From Reticulascus tulasneorum (taxonomy: Eukaryota > Ascomycota > Sordariomycetes > Glomerellales > Reticulascaceae): a stretch of 64,000 bases of DNA. Every line of letters starts with the position of its first letter. Position 1 is the first letter of the stretch. Shown here piece by piece: positions 11,728 through 22,100 of the stretch. The notes under the pieces are model-generated. The model was not told the origin of the DNA. It ran no database searches and was given only the letters and a program-made list of their open reading frames with translations. The DNA lies in contig LSAX01000003.1 in assembly GCA_001557505.1 (NCBI GenBank), forward strand, positions 2,108,001-2,172,000, written 5' to 3'. Position numbers and translations under genes: made by a program.

Positions 11728-14700
11728 TCATCCCTGCAGTTGTGCTACTGCGGTATTCCTTCTAGTCGAGTCCACGGCCTCTATCATGTCTACGGTCGTT
11801 TCTTCCTCATTCTTCTCCACCACCACCTCATTTGCCGTCAGCCCCTTTCTAATCGCAAGCACATTGTCGACGATAACGGCATCGATGCCCTCCTTTACTT
11901 GCCGCTGTAGTAGGGGTTAACAACTGACCCTTAGGGTTAGCGAATGAGAGTAAGACTTACCTGGACCATAACTGGGTCGTTGTTGAGCACGCCATAACTG
12001 ACGCATACCAACCCACTCTCCTTGACGACCCTGACGAGTCGAGGGCTATTCACGAAAGGCTCGGCGGCACTAACGATACCAAGCAAATTCCAGTGACTGG
12101 CGAACCGAATGGCTTCCTGCAGCGAAGAGGCTCGCACGTCACCCACAGCGCAGGTTCCCGAATCACTCAGGAACATGATGGGGATCGACGGCTGCTTGAA
12201 GCTTAGACAGAGACAGATATCGGGGTTGAACGAGCTGAAAATAATGTGTCTGTTTCCAGCAAGATCGTACACCTTCGACAACACCGTGTCGCAGAATGAG
12301 TTCAGCTCCACGGCATATGTATCCATCTCATGCTCTTCGCTCTCATGAAGCATGGGATACTTCATCTCGATATTGAAGCCAATGTTTTCGGGGAGCTGTC
12401 GAAACAGGTCTTCCAGCGTAGCAAATGGTGCCTGGATGAAGTTGCCGCGTGAGTTTGCCTTGTACCCTTTGTTCTTGAAGTCCCGCGTGTGTTTCATTCG
12501 CTCCTCAAGCCCGTTCGAGCTTTCACCAGCATATCCCATAGATAGCGAGCGTTGTCGCGGGCCGGCGCTATTGTTGCGAATGTCTTGCACGCGGTCTTTA
12601 ACCGGCTTGGGAGGGATCGAGCGGCTGGAGTCCGGGTTGATGTGTAGGAATTGTTCCAGAGTCAAGGTATGGACTGGGGCATCAATTCCGGTCTCGCTCA
12701 CCAGGAAGTCATGGTAAATAACCGGGACATGGTCCTTGGTGAGTTGCACGTCAAATTCCACGTACTGCGCCCCAAGATTTGCTGCGGCAATGAATGATGG
12801 GACCGTGTTCTCTCCAAGTTGAAGAGACTTGTTAGATGTAACGTTCTTACCCATGCCTCGATGTCCGATGACCATGGTTGACGCCAACTTCTTCCAGTAT
12901 GTCTGTCTGGAGGTGACTTCCATGTTCGGATGAGAGAAAGGTGTAATTACTAGGAAGTTGAAGTTGACGGTGCCGATCACTTCAAGATTACTAGCCATGA
13001 GCGGTACGCAGACGTCTCCTTGGAGATTCATACGCTTTGTGCCAAGCGATGGCTTGATTGACGAGAGCAGTGCCACGCCACGACCAATCTTCCTCTTCTC
13101 ATTCCCTGAGTAGGTGGGGACAATGTCAAACAACAGTTTAACCTTTCCGACATCAGTTGTTGTGAAAACAATTGGCTCTGTCGAGATGTTCTCGTGGACA
13201 GGGAGGTCAATGATGGTCGGTTCACCCTGAGCACCACTCGCAGAAACGACAATTGACAAGGCAGTGTCCAGCTCTGTCAGATGCGCTTCGGTTAGAGGAA
13301 CACGATCGAGCTTCACGGCCTCAACATTCTTTCGCATGTCCATAGATCCGAGACTAACGAGTACAAGGCTTTCTTTGGTGAGGTATCTGTGACCGAAGGT
13401 TTTGACAGGCTCCGCCGGACGAGAGGCTCCGTTCGATCGACGGCCGTCGATGGAGGAATTCTCGACAGTGGTTGGTTGGACGCCGTTCTGGGGATCCGGC
13501 GCAGCCTTTGGCGTTACTCGTGGCAGTATGATTTCCGTCACTCCCTGGGCTTGGAGAAGCCTCGCAATGGCGATGTGTCCCCTCAGAGCGGCATGTTCTT
13601 TGGCGGTCCAGCCCGACGAGTCGGCTTTCGCCACCTGAGCACCTGCTTCAACAAGCAGCTTGACTGTGGACAGATGCCCGTCTACTGCTGCAACATGCAA
13701 TGGGGTCCAAGCATAGGATTTCTCCCCAATCTCGAGGTCTGCCTTTTGTAGGTCACTGCCTTTGAGCAGGACCTTGGCACATTCGTCGTGTCCGAACCGA
13801 GCAGCAACGTGCAACGCCGTCTCGCCCGTCTTGTCGCGCCAGTTGATATCAACTCCAGCGTCAACGAGCATTTCAACGATGACTGTGTAGTTTGCCTTGG
13901 TTGCCAACGCCAGGACAAGTCCGGATTTTGAAACCGTCTTTCTCATTTCCACTTTGTTCTCGCTGACTCCTTGCCAATCCTCTCCTAGAAGCAGAGCTTT
14001 GGTGGTTAACGGATGGCCACCTATGACGCTGAGATGGAGAGGCGCGTAGCCGTCCTTATCTTGCCATTCTGGTGCATCAATTCCATTCTCAACATCGAAT
14101 TGGCCCCATTCCTGCATCTTGGCCATAATGATCTGGCACACCACAACAAAGCCGAATTGAGCCGCGTAATGGAGTGGCAGTCGTCCGAAGGAGTCCTTAC
14201 TCTTGAGGGCAAGTCGCTGTTCGGGGCTCAGCTTCTCGAGCAAGTAAACAAGAATCTGAACTGCCTTATCATCTTTTCCGAGCAGATTGGTCTCCTCTGT
14301 GTTGAGCGCTCGAGGGTTGGCAGAAGGTGAAAGAGCTGGTTGTATGTACTGAGAAGTGAACTGCGTACCAGCCGGGAACGGATATGCGCCGGGCTCCTTG
14401 ACCGGAGATGCGGTCTTGGTGCGACCAATATGAATGACAAGTCTGTGGATGCAATTGCGGTCATTAATATCGTCAGGCTCGTCCAGCGACTTGAGCTGCT
14501 CCAGTAAATAGGCCATACTCGCCCTTGACCGGGCTGAGATTGATCGCTGAAGTAGGTTTAGTAGCAGATTCTGAGCCGATTGGTCCGCCGAGATATTGCA
14601 CTCCTTCAGACCGGCCATTAAGGATGGGACGTCATCATGCCGAATGGCGTTGTCCATGGTGTCCAACAAAGCTTGAGGCAAGCTCAACATGTTCTTGGCG

Positions 14701-15398
14701 GATGCACGCCCCAACGAGCGCGCGGATCTGTCGGACATGGAGTCATCAAAATTTTGGGCTTCACCCAAGACCGAGAGCCACTTGTTAATTTCTACAAGTA
14801 GTCGTGAGATGTTGGTGTCCTTGGCGAAGGGCCTGGGATCAACCTTGGTCGAGATGTAGCGATGCTGGACCGAAGTGTCTGGGATCTTCTTGTCCAGCTT
14901 CTTCGTGATCTTGACGAACCCTCTCCGGTTGATCTCGCCGAACCACTGCAGGTTCCTCAGCTGGCTGCGAAGCTCGAGCAGGGCGCCCATGAGCTCCTCG
15001 ATTTCATCTTGGTCGAGGGTGGAGACAACATCGGGTACCCTGCCGTACCGGTCATGGAGTAGATTGAGTCGTCGAACCGCATCGGCGAACTTTTTGTTGT
15101 AAAACGAGTCGACATCTTCAAGGTTTCGGTCCAGGGCAAAGAAAAACTCTGGTCAAGTTAGGGGACGGGCTGAGCCCCGACGGGGGATCCGGACAAGGTC
15201 CTCCCACCTGCTAGGTCCAACTTCTCCCCATTTTTGACAGTCTCGGCGGCGGACTTGACCAACTTCTTCAGGCCCTTGTAGTTGATGTAGAAAGATGCCC
15301 ACTCGGGGACTTGGTTGCGAGGTAGACTGTTTGAAGGGTGAGTTCCATATGCGTATTCTTTGGGGGCTTCTCAGCACCTACTTCCTGCCGAACTTCAT
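11728..15398 (-). CDS. GDE1: Glycerophosphocholine phosphodiesterase Gde1 (SPX-ankyrin-GDPD)
   Basis: Hydrolyses glycerophosphocholine to glycerol-3-phosphate and choline; the SPX domain is known to sense phosphate status through inositol pyrophosphates. I join four exons on the minus strand: 15398-15382, 15326-15208, 15148-11961 and 11904-11728, giving 1166 aa, close to the yeast protein. The first 17-nt exon plus exon 2 gives the canonical SPX start (MKFGRN, then PEWASFYINYKGLKKL). Ankyrin repeats lie in the middle (GETALHVAARFGHDECAKVL, TPLHVAAVDGHLSTVKLL). The C-terminal third is the GDPD catalytic domain: VIGHRGMGKN, then ENTVPSF, the acidic pair in EFDVQLTKD, and VIYHDF. The last intron (56 nt) has a CTAAC branch. 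Domain order is complete and nothing looks broken. Confidence 0.96.
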
Positions 15399-16575
15399 GT
15401 TGGCTAGCTGGCAGCAAACCTGGCAGTGACGAATGTGGCGTTGTGGTTGATGGAGAAAGAAAGAGGATCTATCTCATCAACAGCTGTACCTAGCTTCAAT
15501 GCGGTGACAGGATGCAGGCGTTAATAAAAAAGTGAGATTGCCCCCTTAGAGGCAGGAAGGTCAGAGATTGTGTGCCAGCATTGTATCTCTTATTTTTAGA
15601 ATGGGAAATTTAGGAAAGCGCTGGAAGTGCAGGAAGGGGGGGGGGGAGTGGTGGTTATTGTGATATCGTCAACTACTTGGCAGTCTGCAAGCTGACCTAA
15701 GAGTTGAGAAGGGGGCGGTTACGCCGGAGCTTTCAAAAGGCGAGAGTTACGAGAGAAACCGTGTAGGCCGTTCCTCTGTGACAAGACTGCTGCTCCACGA
15801 CCCAAAAAGTCGCCATTGAGGAGAGGTGCTAAAACGCCTGGGACAACATGGCAGCCAGAAGGGAGGAAATTGTAATACGTATGTAGGATATGTGTAAAAG
15901 GTCCGTCCTCCGAGTTGGTTTTGGGGCCAGGAATGCAGAGGGAACAAATCTTTTGATGAGCGCATCATCCGTGCGGGATATACCAATTACTATGTAGTTA
16001 GCAACAACTTTCCTGACTGCCCTGTCGCCCTACCTACGTAAGGCATGTACATACGTAGCACTGTAGCTACATAACTAACCGATAAGCACAGCTCGGGGCG
16101 TGCCGCTACACGGTCGGCAAGCCTGGCACCCAGTCACGAGCCGACAATCGCGTTCGTGCAGAGGTGCTCCGAGATGATTGGCGTGGCCTCATCCGGGAAC
16201 CTCCACATGGCGCTGAGGCACCCAATTAAACGCGAACGACGCGCGCTTCTAAGCCCGCCCCCGCAGTTTCCGTATTACGAAGTATAGCAGCCTCACCAAG
16301 AACCTAGGCCTACCTAAGACCCAGCCAGCCAGCCAGGGCTTGACCGCCACCGTCAAATTCTGGAGGTCATATTCCCTATTCCCATGACCTGTGGGCATGG
16401 GGCCACGGGGGGGCATTTGAGACAATCAAGTTAGTCAAGTATATTCTATTGTGTGTATCCTAGTACCAGGGGAGCCAGTCGGATCCTTCCCCAGGCTGGT
16501 ATTTTATGTGCAAAGTACTACGTACCGGCAGTCCTCTATTAGTCTGCATATTCCAGCTTCCTGCCACCCGCTTAC
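15399..16575. other. Intergenic region upstream of GDE1
   Basis: About 1.2 kb holding the GDE1 promoter and the 3' end of the PPR-like gene. It has several TACGTA- and CTACGTA-type short palindromes between 16015 and 16080, a CCAGCCAGCCAGCCAGG run near 16321 and short G runs near 15638. No gene is supportable. Confidence 0.5.
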
Positions 16576-18558
16576 TCACGGCCGGGCTTCGTTGAGTTGC
16601 CTCTGATCTAGGTAGTATGGTGATATGGCCACTCCAACCACTTCCGGCGTCTTCATTTCGGCGCCATGATACAGAGCGTCTAGTGTGGCATCATCCTCGG
16701 CCAGCTCCTCTTCGGGAACAGCCTGAATCTCGAGAACCTCCGCTGCCGTTTGGATTTGTGGTCCCTGCGACCCTCGTAGCGAGGAGTATCGGTCAAGCAG
16801 ATACCGATGCATGTCCAAGCAAAACATTGATCTGTCGGTCACTTTGAAACGGAAGTTGCTTGGTAGCGCGCGACCTGAAATGATCGAAATCGCTTTTGCG
16901 AATCCGGCCAGGCCTGCGTCGACAGCGTTGATCTGGTGGAGTATGTTGATAAATTGTAGACACAGACGTTGACTTCCAAGTTCTGGCGGCTCTATCGGTA
17001 ACGTATCTTGGAATTCGGATGTCGGTCCCAGCGAAGACATCAAGTCGGCCGGGAGCTGAAGGCCACATATATCCAAAAGCTGCTGAAACTTTTCACAGAA
17101 CTGACGCCGCAGATCCGGGATCTGTAGAGCCTTTTGGTTGAGGATTTCAGGATCCTTCTTGAAGGCCAAGATGACCCTGGCGGCTGCGGGTTGGCTGAAT
17201 TCATATATGCAATGATCGAACAGTTGCATCATGACCCTGAATCCAAGGTTATATCCCCGCTGCAGGCACAAGACAAATAACGTTGCGGCCTGCTCGAGCC
17301 GACCAAACGATAGCAGCCCTTGAATAATCGCCCTCGAAACATCAACGTCAAACCAAGCCCGTTCGTTTACTATGTAGCCGTGGATAGCAACATCCATTGT
17401 CTCGGCCCATCTCCAGAGCTGTGGATGGGTCTCGACTTCATTCACTAACTTCCTCCGGATCTTAATACCAAGCGGATCCTTGCCAGTCATCCGCTGGATG
17501 ATGTCATAGAATCCTGCGAGGTCCTTCTTCTCCTTGTAGTGATTTAGTAGACATACCAAAGTCTGCTGTGTTGGCGCCAGTTTGCTGCGATTCAGGAATG
17601 AATCAACCACGACCTGGGCGAGTTTGTGATTGCCAAATCTGTTGAAGGCGGCAATCATCATGTTGTAGGTGGTGATATTTGGTGGAAATTTTGAAACGAG
17701 GAGATTGTAGCACACTTTGTGCACCATTTCCCGAGGATCCGAACCAGGCTGGATTATCTTCCATAACAGCTTGTTCAGCGCCCGGCGATTTGTCGGCCTC
17801 GAATTGTCATCGTCGAGTAGTATGTGCTCATAATGAGGATATCTCTGCTGCTGTAACTCGCTAATCTGCTCTTGCAACGGAGTTTTTGTCGTCGTTATCG
17901 ATGCCCTTCTCGCAGTAGATCGGACGCCTACCGGCGACATCAATCCATCCACGAGCTCCTCGATCATTAGCTCCGTCTGCTCGAGCTGTATATTTGATAC
18001 CGGATCCCGATGCGCAATGTTGGTCTCTCTTTCTTCCATCCGCAGACACTTCATCAAAATGGCGTAGTCCGTTTTCTTGGAGGTTGCGATGTTCTTTTTG
18101 GACGGACTGAACTCAAACTCCCGCCACAACCAGTTTATCGACGATGATCTACGTGTCGGAAATGCCATGCTATCTTTTCTCGTTATCGCGTTCAGGATTT
18201 GTGAAACCTCGATTGGCTGTTTTTCGTGAAACTTGAGGCAGCCTGGAAAGCGATTGTGGATGCTGCCCACGGGGTAATCGGTGCGAACGGGAGCATTGTC
18301 TTCCAGATCGGCCAGCTGCTCCTTCACTTCTTCGAGCTGGCGATCAAGCTCCTTCCTTCGAATGTCCTTGCGAGTAGCATCCAACACAGCCGCCGAACCC
18401 AAGATTGAAGTGTAACACGCGGTTAGGACCTCGCCAAAGGTTGGTTTTCGCCGAGTCGTTCGGGTCGTCGACTGTCGAACAAAGCCATTGGCAGCTTTGA
18501 AGCATGCCTTGCAGCCGCACAAGTGTGCCTGGCCGGCCCTGGACCAGAGTGCCTGCAT
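16576..18558 (-). CDS. Mitochondrial pentatricopeptide-repeat-like protein
   Basis: Single-exon protein of 660 aa. The N-terminus is basic and free of acidic residues, consistent with a mitochondrial presequence, and is followed by a helical acidic/basic stretch (ELDRQLEEVKEQLADLE). The centre shows PPR-like helical pairs, for example NITTYNMMIAAFNRFGNHKL and the following TLVCLLNHYKEKKDLAGFYD. Fungal proteins of this layout bind organellar RNA and act in mitochondrial transcript stability or translation; which transcript is unknown. The start is the first in-frame Met and has the presequence directly after it. It shares a head-to-head promoter with the CXXC zinc protein at 18901. Confidence 0.8.
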   Translation of the reverse strand: MQALWSRAGQAHLCGCKACFKAANGFVRQSTTRTTRRKPTFGEVLTACYTSILGSAAVLDATRKDIRRKELDRQLEEVKEQLADLEDNAPVRTDYPVGSIHNRFPGCLKFHEKQPIEVSQILNAITRKDSMAFPTRRSSSINWLWREFEFSPSKKNIATSKKTDYAILMKCLRMEERETNIAHRDPVSNIQLEQTELMIEELVDGLMSPVGVRSTARRASITTTKTPLQEQISELQQQRYPHYEHILLDDDNSRPTNRRALNKLLWKIIQPGSDPREMVHKVCYNLLVSKFPPNITTYNMMIAAFNRFGNHKLAQVVVDSFLNRSKLAPTQQTLVCLLNHYKEKKDLAGFYDIIQRMTGKDPLGIKIRRKLVNEVETHPQLWRWAETMDVAIHGYIVNERAWFDVDVSRAIIQGLLSFGRLEQAATLFVLCLQRGYNLGFRVMMQLFDHCIYEFSQPAAARVILAFKKDPEILNQKALQIPDLRRQFCEKFQQLLDICGLQLPADLMSSLGPTSEFQDTLPIEPPELGSQRLCLQFINILHQINAVDAGLAGFAKAISIISGRALPSNFRFKVTDRSMFCLDMHRYLLDRYSSLRGSQGPQIQTAAEVLEIQAVPEEELAEDDATLDALYHGAEMKTPEVVGVAISPYYLDQRQLNEARP

Positions 18559-18900
18559 ATTTCACGCATTGCAGGCGGGTGCGCAGCCAGCTTCGAAGGA
18601 ATTGATTGACGATTGAGGTGTTAAGCTCTCGATTGGGATAATGATCTGATGCAGTGCCATCATGGAGCCGCTTGTCTGGAAACCGTGACTAAGCAGACCG
18701 GGGACTGAGTCAAGGTACGTACCTTACCTTAGGTACCTTAGCTTAAGCACCATCTTTGGGATGGAGCCCCACCAGATTGGATGAATCGTGCTGGTCTTTC
18801 TACGCATTGCCTATTTACAGAAGAGTCCTAGGCCTTCGTTGTGCCATCAGATGAACTTCCATTACATGAAATTGTGAGGCAATATTTCGCGAGACTCACA
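18559..18900. promoter_or_regulatory. Bidirectional promoter, PPR gene / CXXC protein gene
   Basis: A 342-bp divergent intergenic region. Near its middle lies a palindrome-rich block at about 18711-18740, made of AAGGTACGTACCTT followed by overlapping ACCTTAGGTACCTTA. It must serve both genes. Confidence 0.65.
18713..18728. promoter_or_regulatory. Shared 16-nt promoter element AGGTACGTACCTTACC, copy 1
   Basis: Contains a perfect dyad (GGTACGTACC). The same 16 nt recur at 62683-62698 in another head-to-head promoter. The distance to the downstream + strand start codon is similar: 172 nt here and 194 nt there. The function is inferred from position only. Confidence 0.55.
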
Positions 18901-19489
18901 ATGTATGCCTTAACTCTCACTGCGGAGCTAACAGGGTAAGCTGCTATGATTCCCTATTACAACCTTCGGAACTGATAGCAGTCACTAGGGTCACGAACCT
19001 CCGGCCAACTGATGATCAAGACACACCCTTCTGGTATACATTCAAAGTCCAGTGCACGTCCTGCCGGGAAACTCACCCCAACCATGTCGGCGTGAGCCGA
19101 TTTGTCAGTTCCTCGCAGCCGTTCGCTCATCTACTCTCACTAATTTGGTATTGCAGGAGACCAATGACATGAGCAACAGCAGGGGAGAAGCAAACTTCGT
19201 GTGGAAGTGCAAGAACTGCAAGAGAGAGTCGACCGCGACAATCAAGGAGGCTCCGAAACCATACGCACAAACCGAGCCCCCCAAAGCCCAGAAGATCTTG
19301 GAGTTTGACTGCCGTGGCTTAGAGTTTACGGAGTTCAGACCGGAGGGCGAATGGCTCGCCGAGGGGGTTGAGTCGGGCACCAAGTTTACGGGAATTGAGT
19401 TGCTTGAAGGTGAATGGTTTGACTACGATGAGAAGTCTGGCGAGGAAGTCAGCATCAAGGAACTCACGTGGGAGATTAAGCGTGCCTGA
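18901..19489 (+). CDS. CXXC-motif zinc-binding protein (DUF866 / UPF0587, human C1orf123-CZIB type)
   Basis: Small soluble zinc protein of 160 aa, conserved across eukaryotes, with no settled biochemical role. Three exons: 18901-18935, 18989-19103 and 19157-19489. Two CxxC pairs, CTSC and CKNC, supply the four zinc ligands. Family landmarks are clear: the start ALTLTAELTGVTNLRP, the linker SRGEANFVWKCKNCKRES, then FDCRGLEF, EGVESGTKF and a final WFDYDEKS. The second intron uses a GTCAGT donor; I accept it because it joins the family sequence SRF to ETND in frame. Length fits the family (about 160 aa). Confidence 0.92.
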
Positions 19490-20039
19490 TGAGATTTGTG
19501 TCCGCCCGTCGTGGTCTTGCTAGAGTCAGCTCGATGGCAGGATTTAGCATCTAATCGCGGCCCAGTGTGAAGGATACTTGCCAAAGGCAAATTGTGGGTG
19601 ATAACTCAGCGCGCAACGAATACATCATGGGACCACGGCGAGATGATCATAGAGAGAAAAAAAGATTACATTCATTCTAACATCCTCATGGGTATAAGGC
19701 TCTAGCCAGCCCCAACCGCCATGCCAACATGGTCCTCTTATCAAGAGAGGCAATCTCAGTTCTGGATCTATCTGAGTATGCCATCCCGAGTCGTTGAAGT
19801 ATTGTACAACGGAGGATTGATACTCCGACATTGCAGATTTGATCTTCCGCCCAACTCCAAACCACACTATCGTCAATTCCTATCGTGATGCATTTCCGTT
19901 GCCACCATCCTCAGGATAGCGCGTATGTCAAGCGAGGTTTCGCCACAGCCGTAAATTCATCGGCCAAGCGCAACCGAAGCTGGAGAAGTCTACTTGAATG
20001 CTTCGTTTGTCTTCATTTATAAGAATTTCGTAGAAATAT
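19490..20039. other. Convergent 3' region between CXXC protein and SIT4-type phosphatase
   Basis: About 550 bp between two gene ends. A minus-strand frame of 83 codons at 19625-19876 shows no domain and lies where 3' UTR is expected. Nothing else is seen. Confidence 0.5.
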
Positions 20040-21389
20040 TCATAGGAAGTAGTCGCCAGGACCACGCCGATTTGCTGGGACGTGCCGCTGGTCATCGGGA
20101 ACGGCAGAGAAGATGCTGAACTTTGGTTCCAGGTTTTTGTCCACCGTCATGATTGAGGCAACATTACCACATCGATAGCAGTAGTTTGGGGCAGACCAAA
20201 CTGTCACAACTGAGTTTTGTGGAAAATGATACTATAGAATGGTTAGCGAGCTCACAATACACAAGTCATGGAGACAACTCACCTTATAACCTTCATTCAC
20301 AAGTTGATGTGCTCTTGCGATGAGTTTCAAGCCATTGACATGATTGAACTCGGTTGCAACCTTGTCACCGAACAGCCAACCAGCACCACGAGGGCTGATA
20401 GCCCACGTCTCGACATCTTCGGGGTCGGACCATACAAGGTCGCAGAATGCGCCTTCGTGCGGAATCTCCTGGGCTCTCGCAACGACGCGGATCTGATCAA
20501 TGGTCCGAATCTCGGGGCTCAGCCCACCGTGAACGCAAAGTACCTCGCCATCAACAATGGCTGCAAGAACCAGGAAGTCAAATACATGGCAGCATGCTTT
20601 CCACACAGAAGCATTGCCATACTTCTGTTGGCATTCTTCGTAGAAACCGTAGACTTGGGTAATTTGTCGGGACTCGTGGTTGCCTCGGACGAGTACAATT
20701 CTGTCGGGATATCTGCCAATCGTATTAGAATGATAAACCAAACAGATGGAAGACGCGAGCAACCCACTTTGCCTTCAAGCACATGAGTAGGGTAAACGTC
20801 TCCAAACTAAAGTAACCTCGGTCGACGAAGTCGCCAAGAAAAACGAATCGAGTATCAGCCGACTGAGATGAAGAATGAACTTCAATCGCGGAGTCTGGCC
20901 GCGAGCCCGGCGCCGCATCACTAGAATTCCCGCCGTCATCATCATCATCTTCAGTCGGAGGAGCGTCGGCGTTTCTGATCTTCTTTCTCAACTTTGGGTC
21001 GGTGATCTCAGTCGGCGGTTCGATATCTTCCGAGGTTATAACAGTCGTGGCGGTCTTGGGAGCCTGCACATTGGTCTCGCCAGGCATCCCGCCAGCAACA
21101 CGAAAAAGCTCGAGAAGATCATAAAACTGGCCATGGATATCGCCGCAAATCGTGACTGGAGTGCATACGGGCTGGATATTTGATTCTACACCAGCCTGTC
21201 AGTATGGAATCGGCCAATGCCAATGACCTAAGATTTACCTTCCATAAGAACTTCCTTAACCATCTCGCAAAGTTCCTTCATTGCCCGTTCTGGCAAGTAA
21301 TGGCATTGCTTTGCCTCTTCGAGCCATTCATCCAAACCGGCATTTGCGGTAAGGGTAGCTGGCCCAGGTCGAGGGATTGTGCTCGACAT
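20040..21389 (-). CDS. SIT4: Ser/Thr protein phosphatase catalytic subunit, Sit4/Ppe1 (PP6) type
   Basis: PP2A-family metallophosphatase; Sit4/Ppe1 acts with SAP subunits in G1/S progression, cell shape and TOR signalling. Four exons on the minus strand: 21389-21239, 21185-20768, 20712-20283 and 20231-20040 (396 aa). The N-terminal [16 protein letters not shown] and the sequence MEESNIQPV are Ppe1/Sit4 signatures. Metal-site motifs are intact: GDIHGQ, GDFVDRG, GNHESRQ, and [15 protein letters not shown] further on. The C-terminus is DYFL, the methylated tail of PP2A-like enzymes. The family is usually about 305-310 aa; the extra length is a roughly 75-residue acidic insertion (residues 84-162, coded at 20851-21087) between the GDIHG and GDFVDRG motifs. 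The reading frame is open upstream of this ATG and continuous with the preceding gene apart from two TAGs (see findings). Confidence 0.95.
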
Positions 21390-22100
21390 GGCTGCAACGT
21401 TGCTGAAGAAGAGACGTGTAATGCGTTCACGAAATGTTGGTTCGGCGCTAGGTTTCTGTTTAGTGCGAACCTTCTCAAGGTGCAGTGCAGTGTGACTACT
21501 GGTCCCGCTTCCTAAGCTACAACCAATACCAGGACCACCGCCTTGAGGTGGCTCGTCGTCAGAGTCACGCCTGTCGCAACCCCCTTTGGGCTTCTTGATA
21601 TCGGATTTCTCGTCTTCGGAGTCCGAGTCGCTTTCCGAGTCGCTTTCCGAATAGCCTTCCAAAAAGCCCTCCTAATGGCTTTCCGAATCGTCTTCCGAAT
21701 CGCTTTCCGAGTCTGCTGCTGAGTGCAAGCCAAAGATGGGTACTAGCGAGCTGCGGAGAAGAGATCGCTGGGGTAGTCGGATCTGTGGATGACCGATGCT
21801 GTCGACGAAGTTCGTCTGGTTTCGTCCTAGACTCGGATAGTCAAGTTCAACGGATACTCGAGCTCGGCGAACGACTGCCGTAGGAGGAGTTCTAGGAAGT
21901 TCCTGCGGGGGTTGGGAGGCTTCAGAAGCGAGAGAGGGCTCTTTATCGATTTCAGATTCACAGTAGAGAGGGAAATGTAGGTTGCCGTGATGAATAACAC
22001 GAACTAACTCTTCTGCAACCGATGTTGTGGGTTGCTCTAGTTCTTGAAGCTCTTCAGGTCTCTCGACTTCCTCGATGAGCTCAACTGGTTGTCCAAGATC
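21390..22100 (-). other. Open, protein-like corridor between Ser/Pro-rich ORF and SIT4 start
   Basis: Read on the minus strand in the frame of both neighbours, 142 sense codons follow the stop at 22103-22101. One TAG comes next (21674-21672), then 94 more sense codons run directly into the SIT4 ATG. The predicted residues are not random: a Glu-rich start (LIEEVERPEELQELEQ), a Pro/Arg patch, and a Ser-Asp-Glu tract ending the first block. No ATG, GTG or TTG occurs in the first 100 codons. It may be a lost or read-through C-terminus of the upstream gene, or the SIT4 leader. Confidence 0.6.
21612..21712 (-). repeat. Imperfect 12-bp repeats coding Ser-Asp/Glu
   Basis: About eight copies of a unit like GATTCGGAAAGC (minus strand), on both sides of the second TAG codon. 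In the common frame they encode runs of S-E-S-D and S-D-S-E. The repeat continues with the same phase across the TAG, so the stop sits inside the array. Confidence 0.75.
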
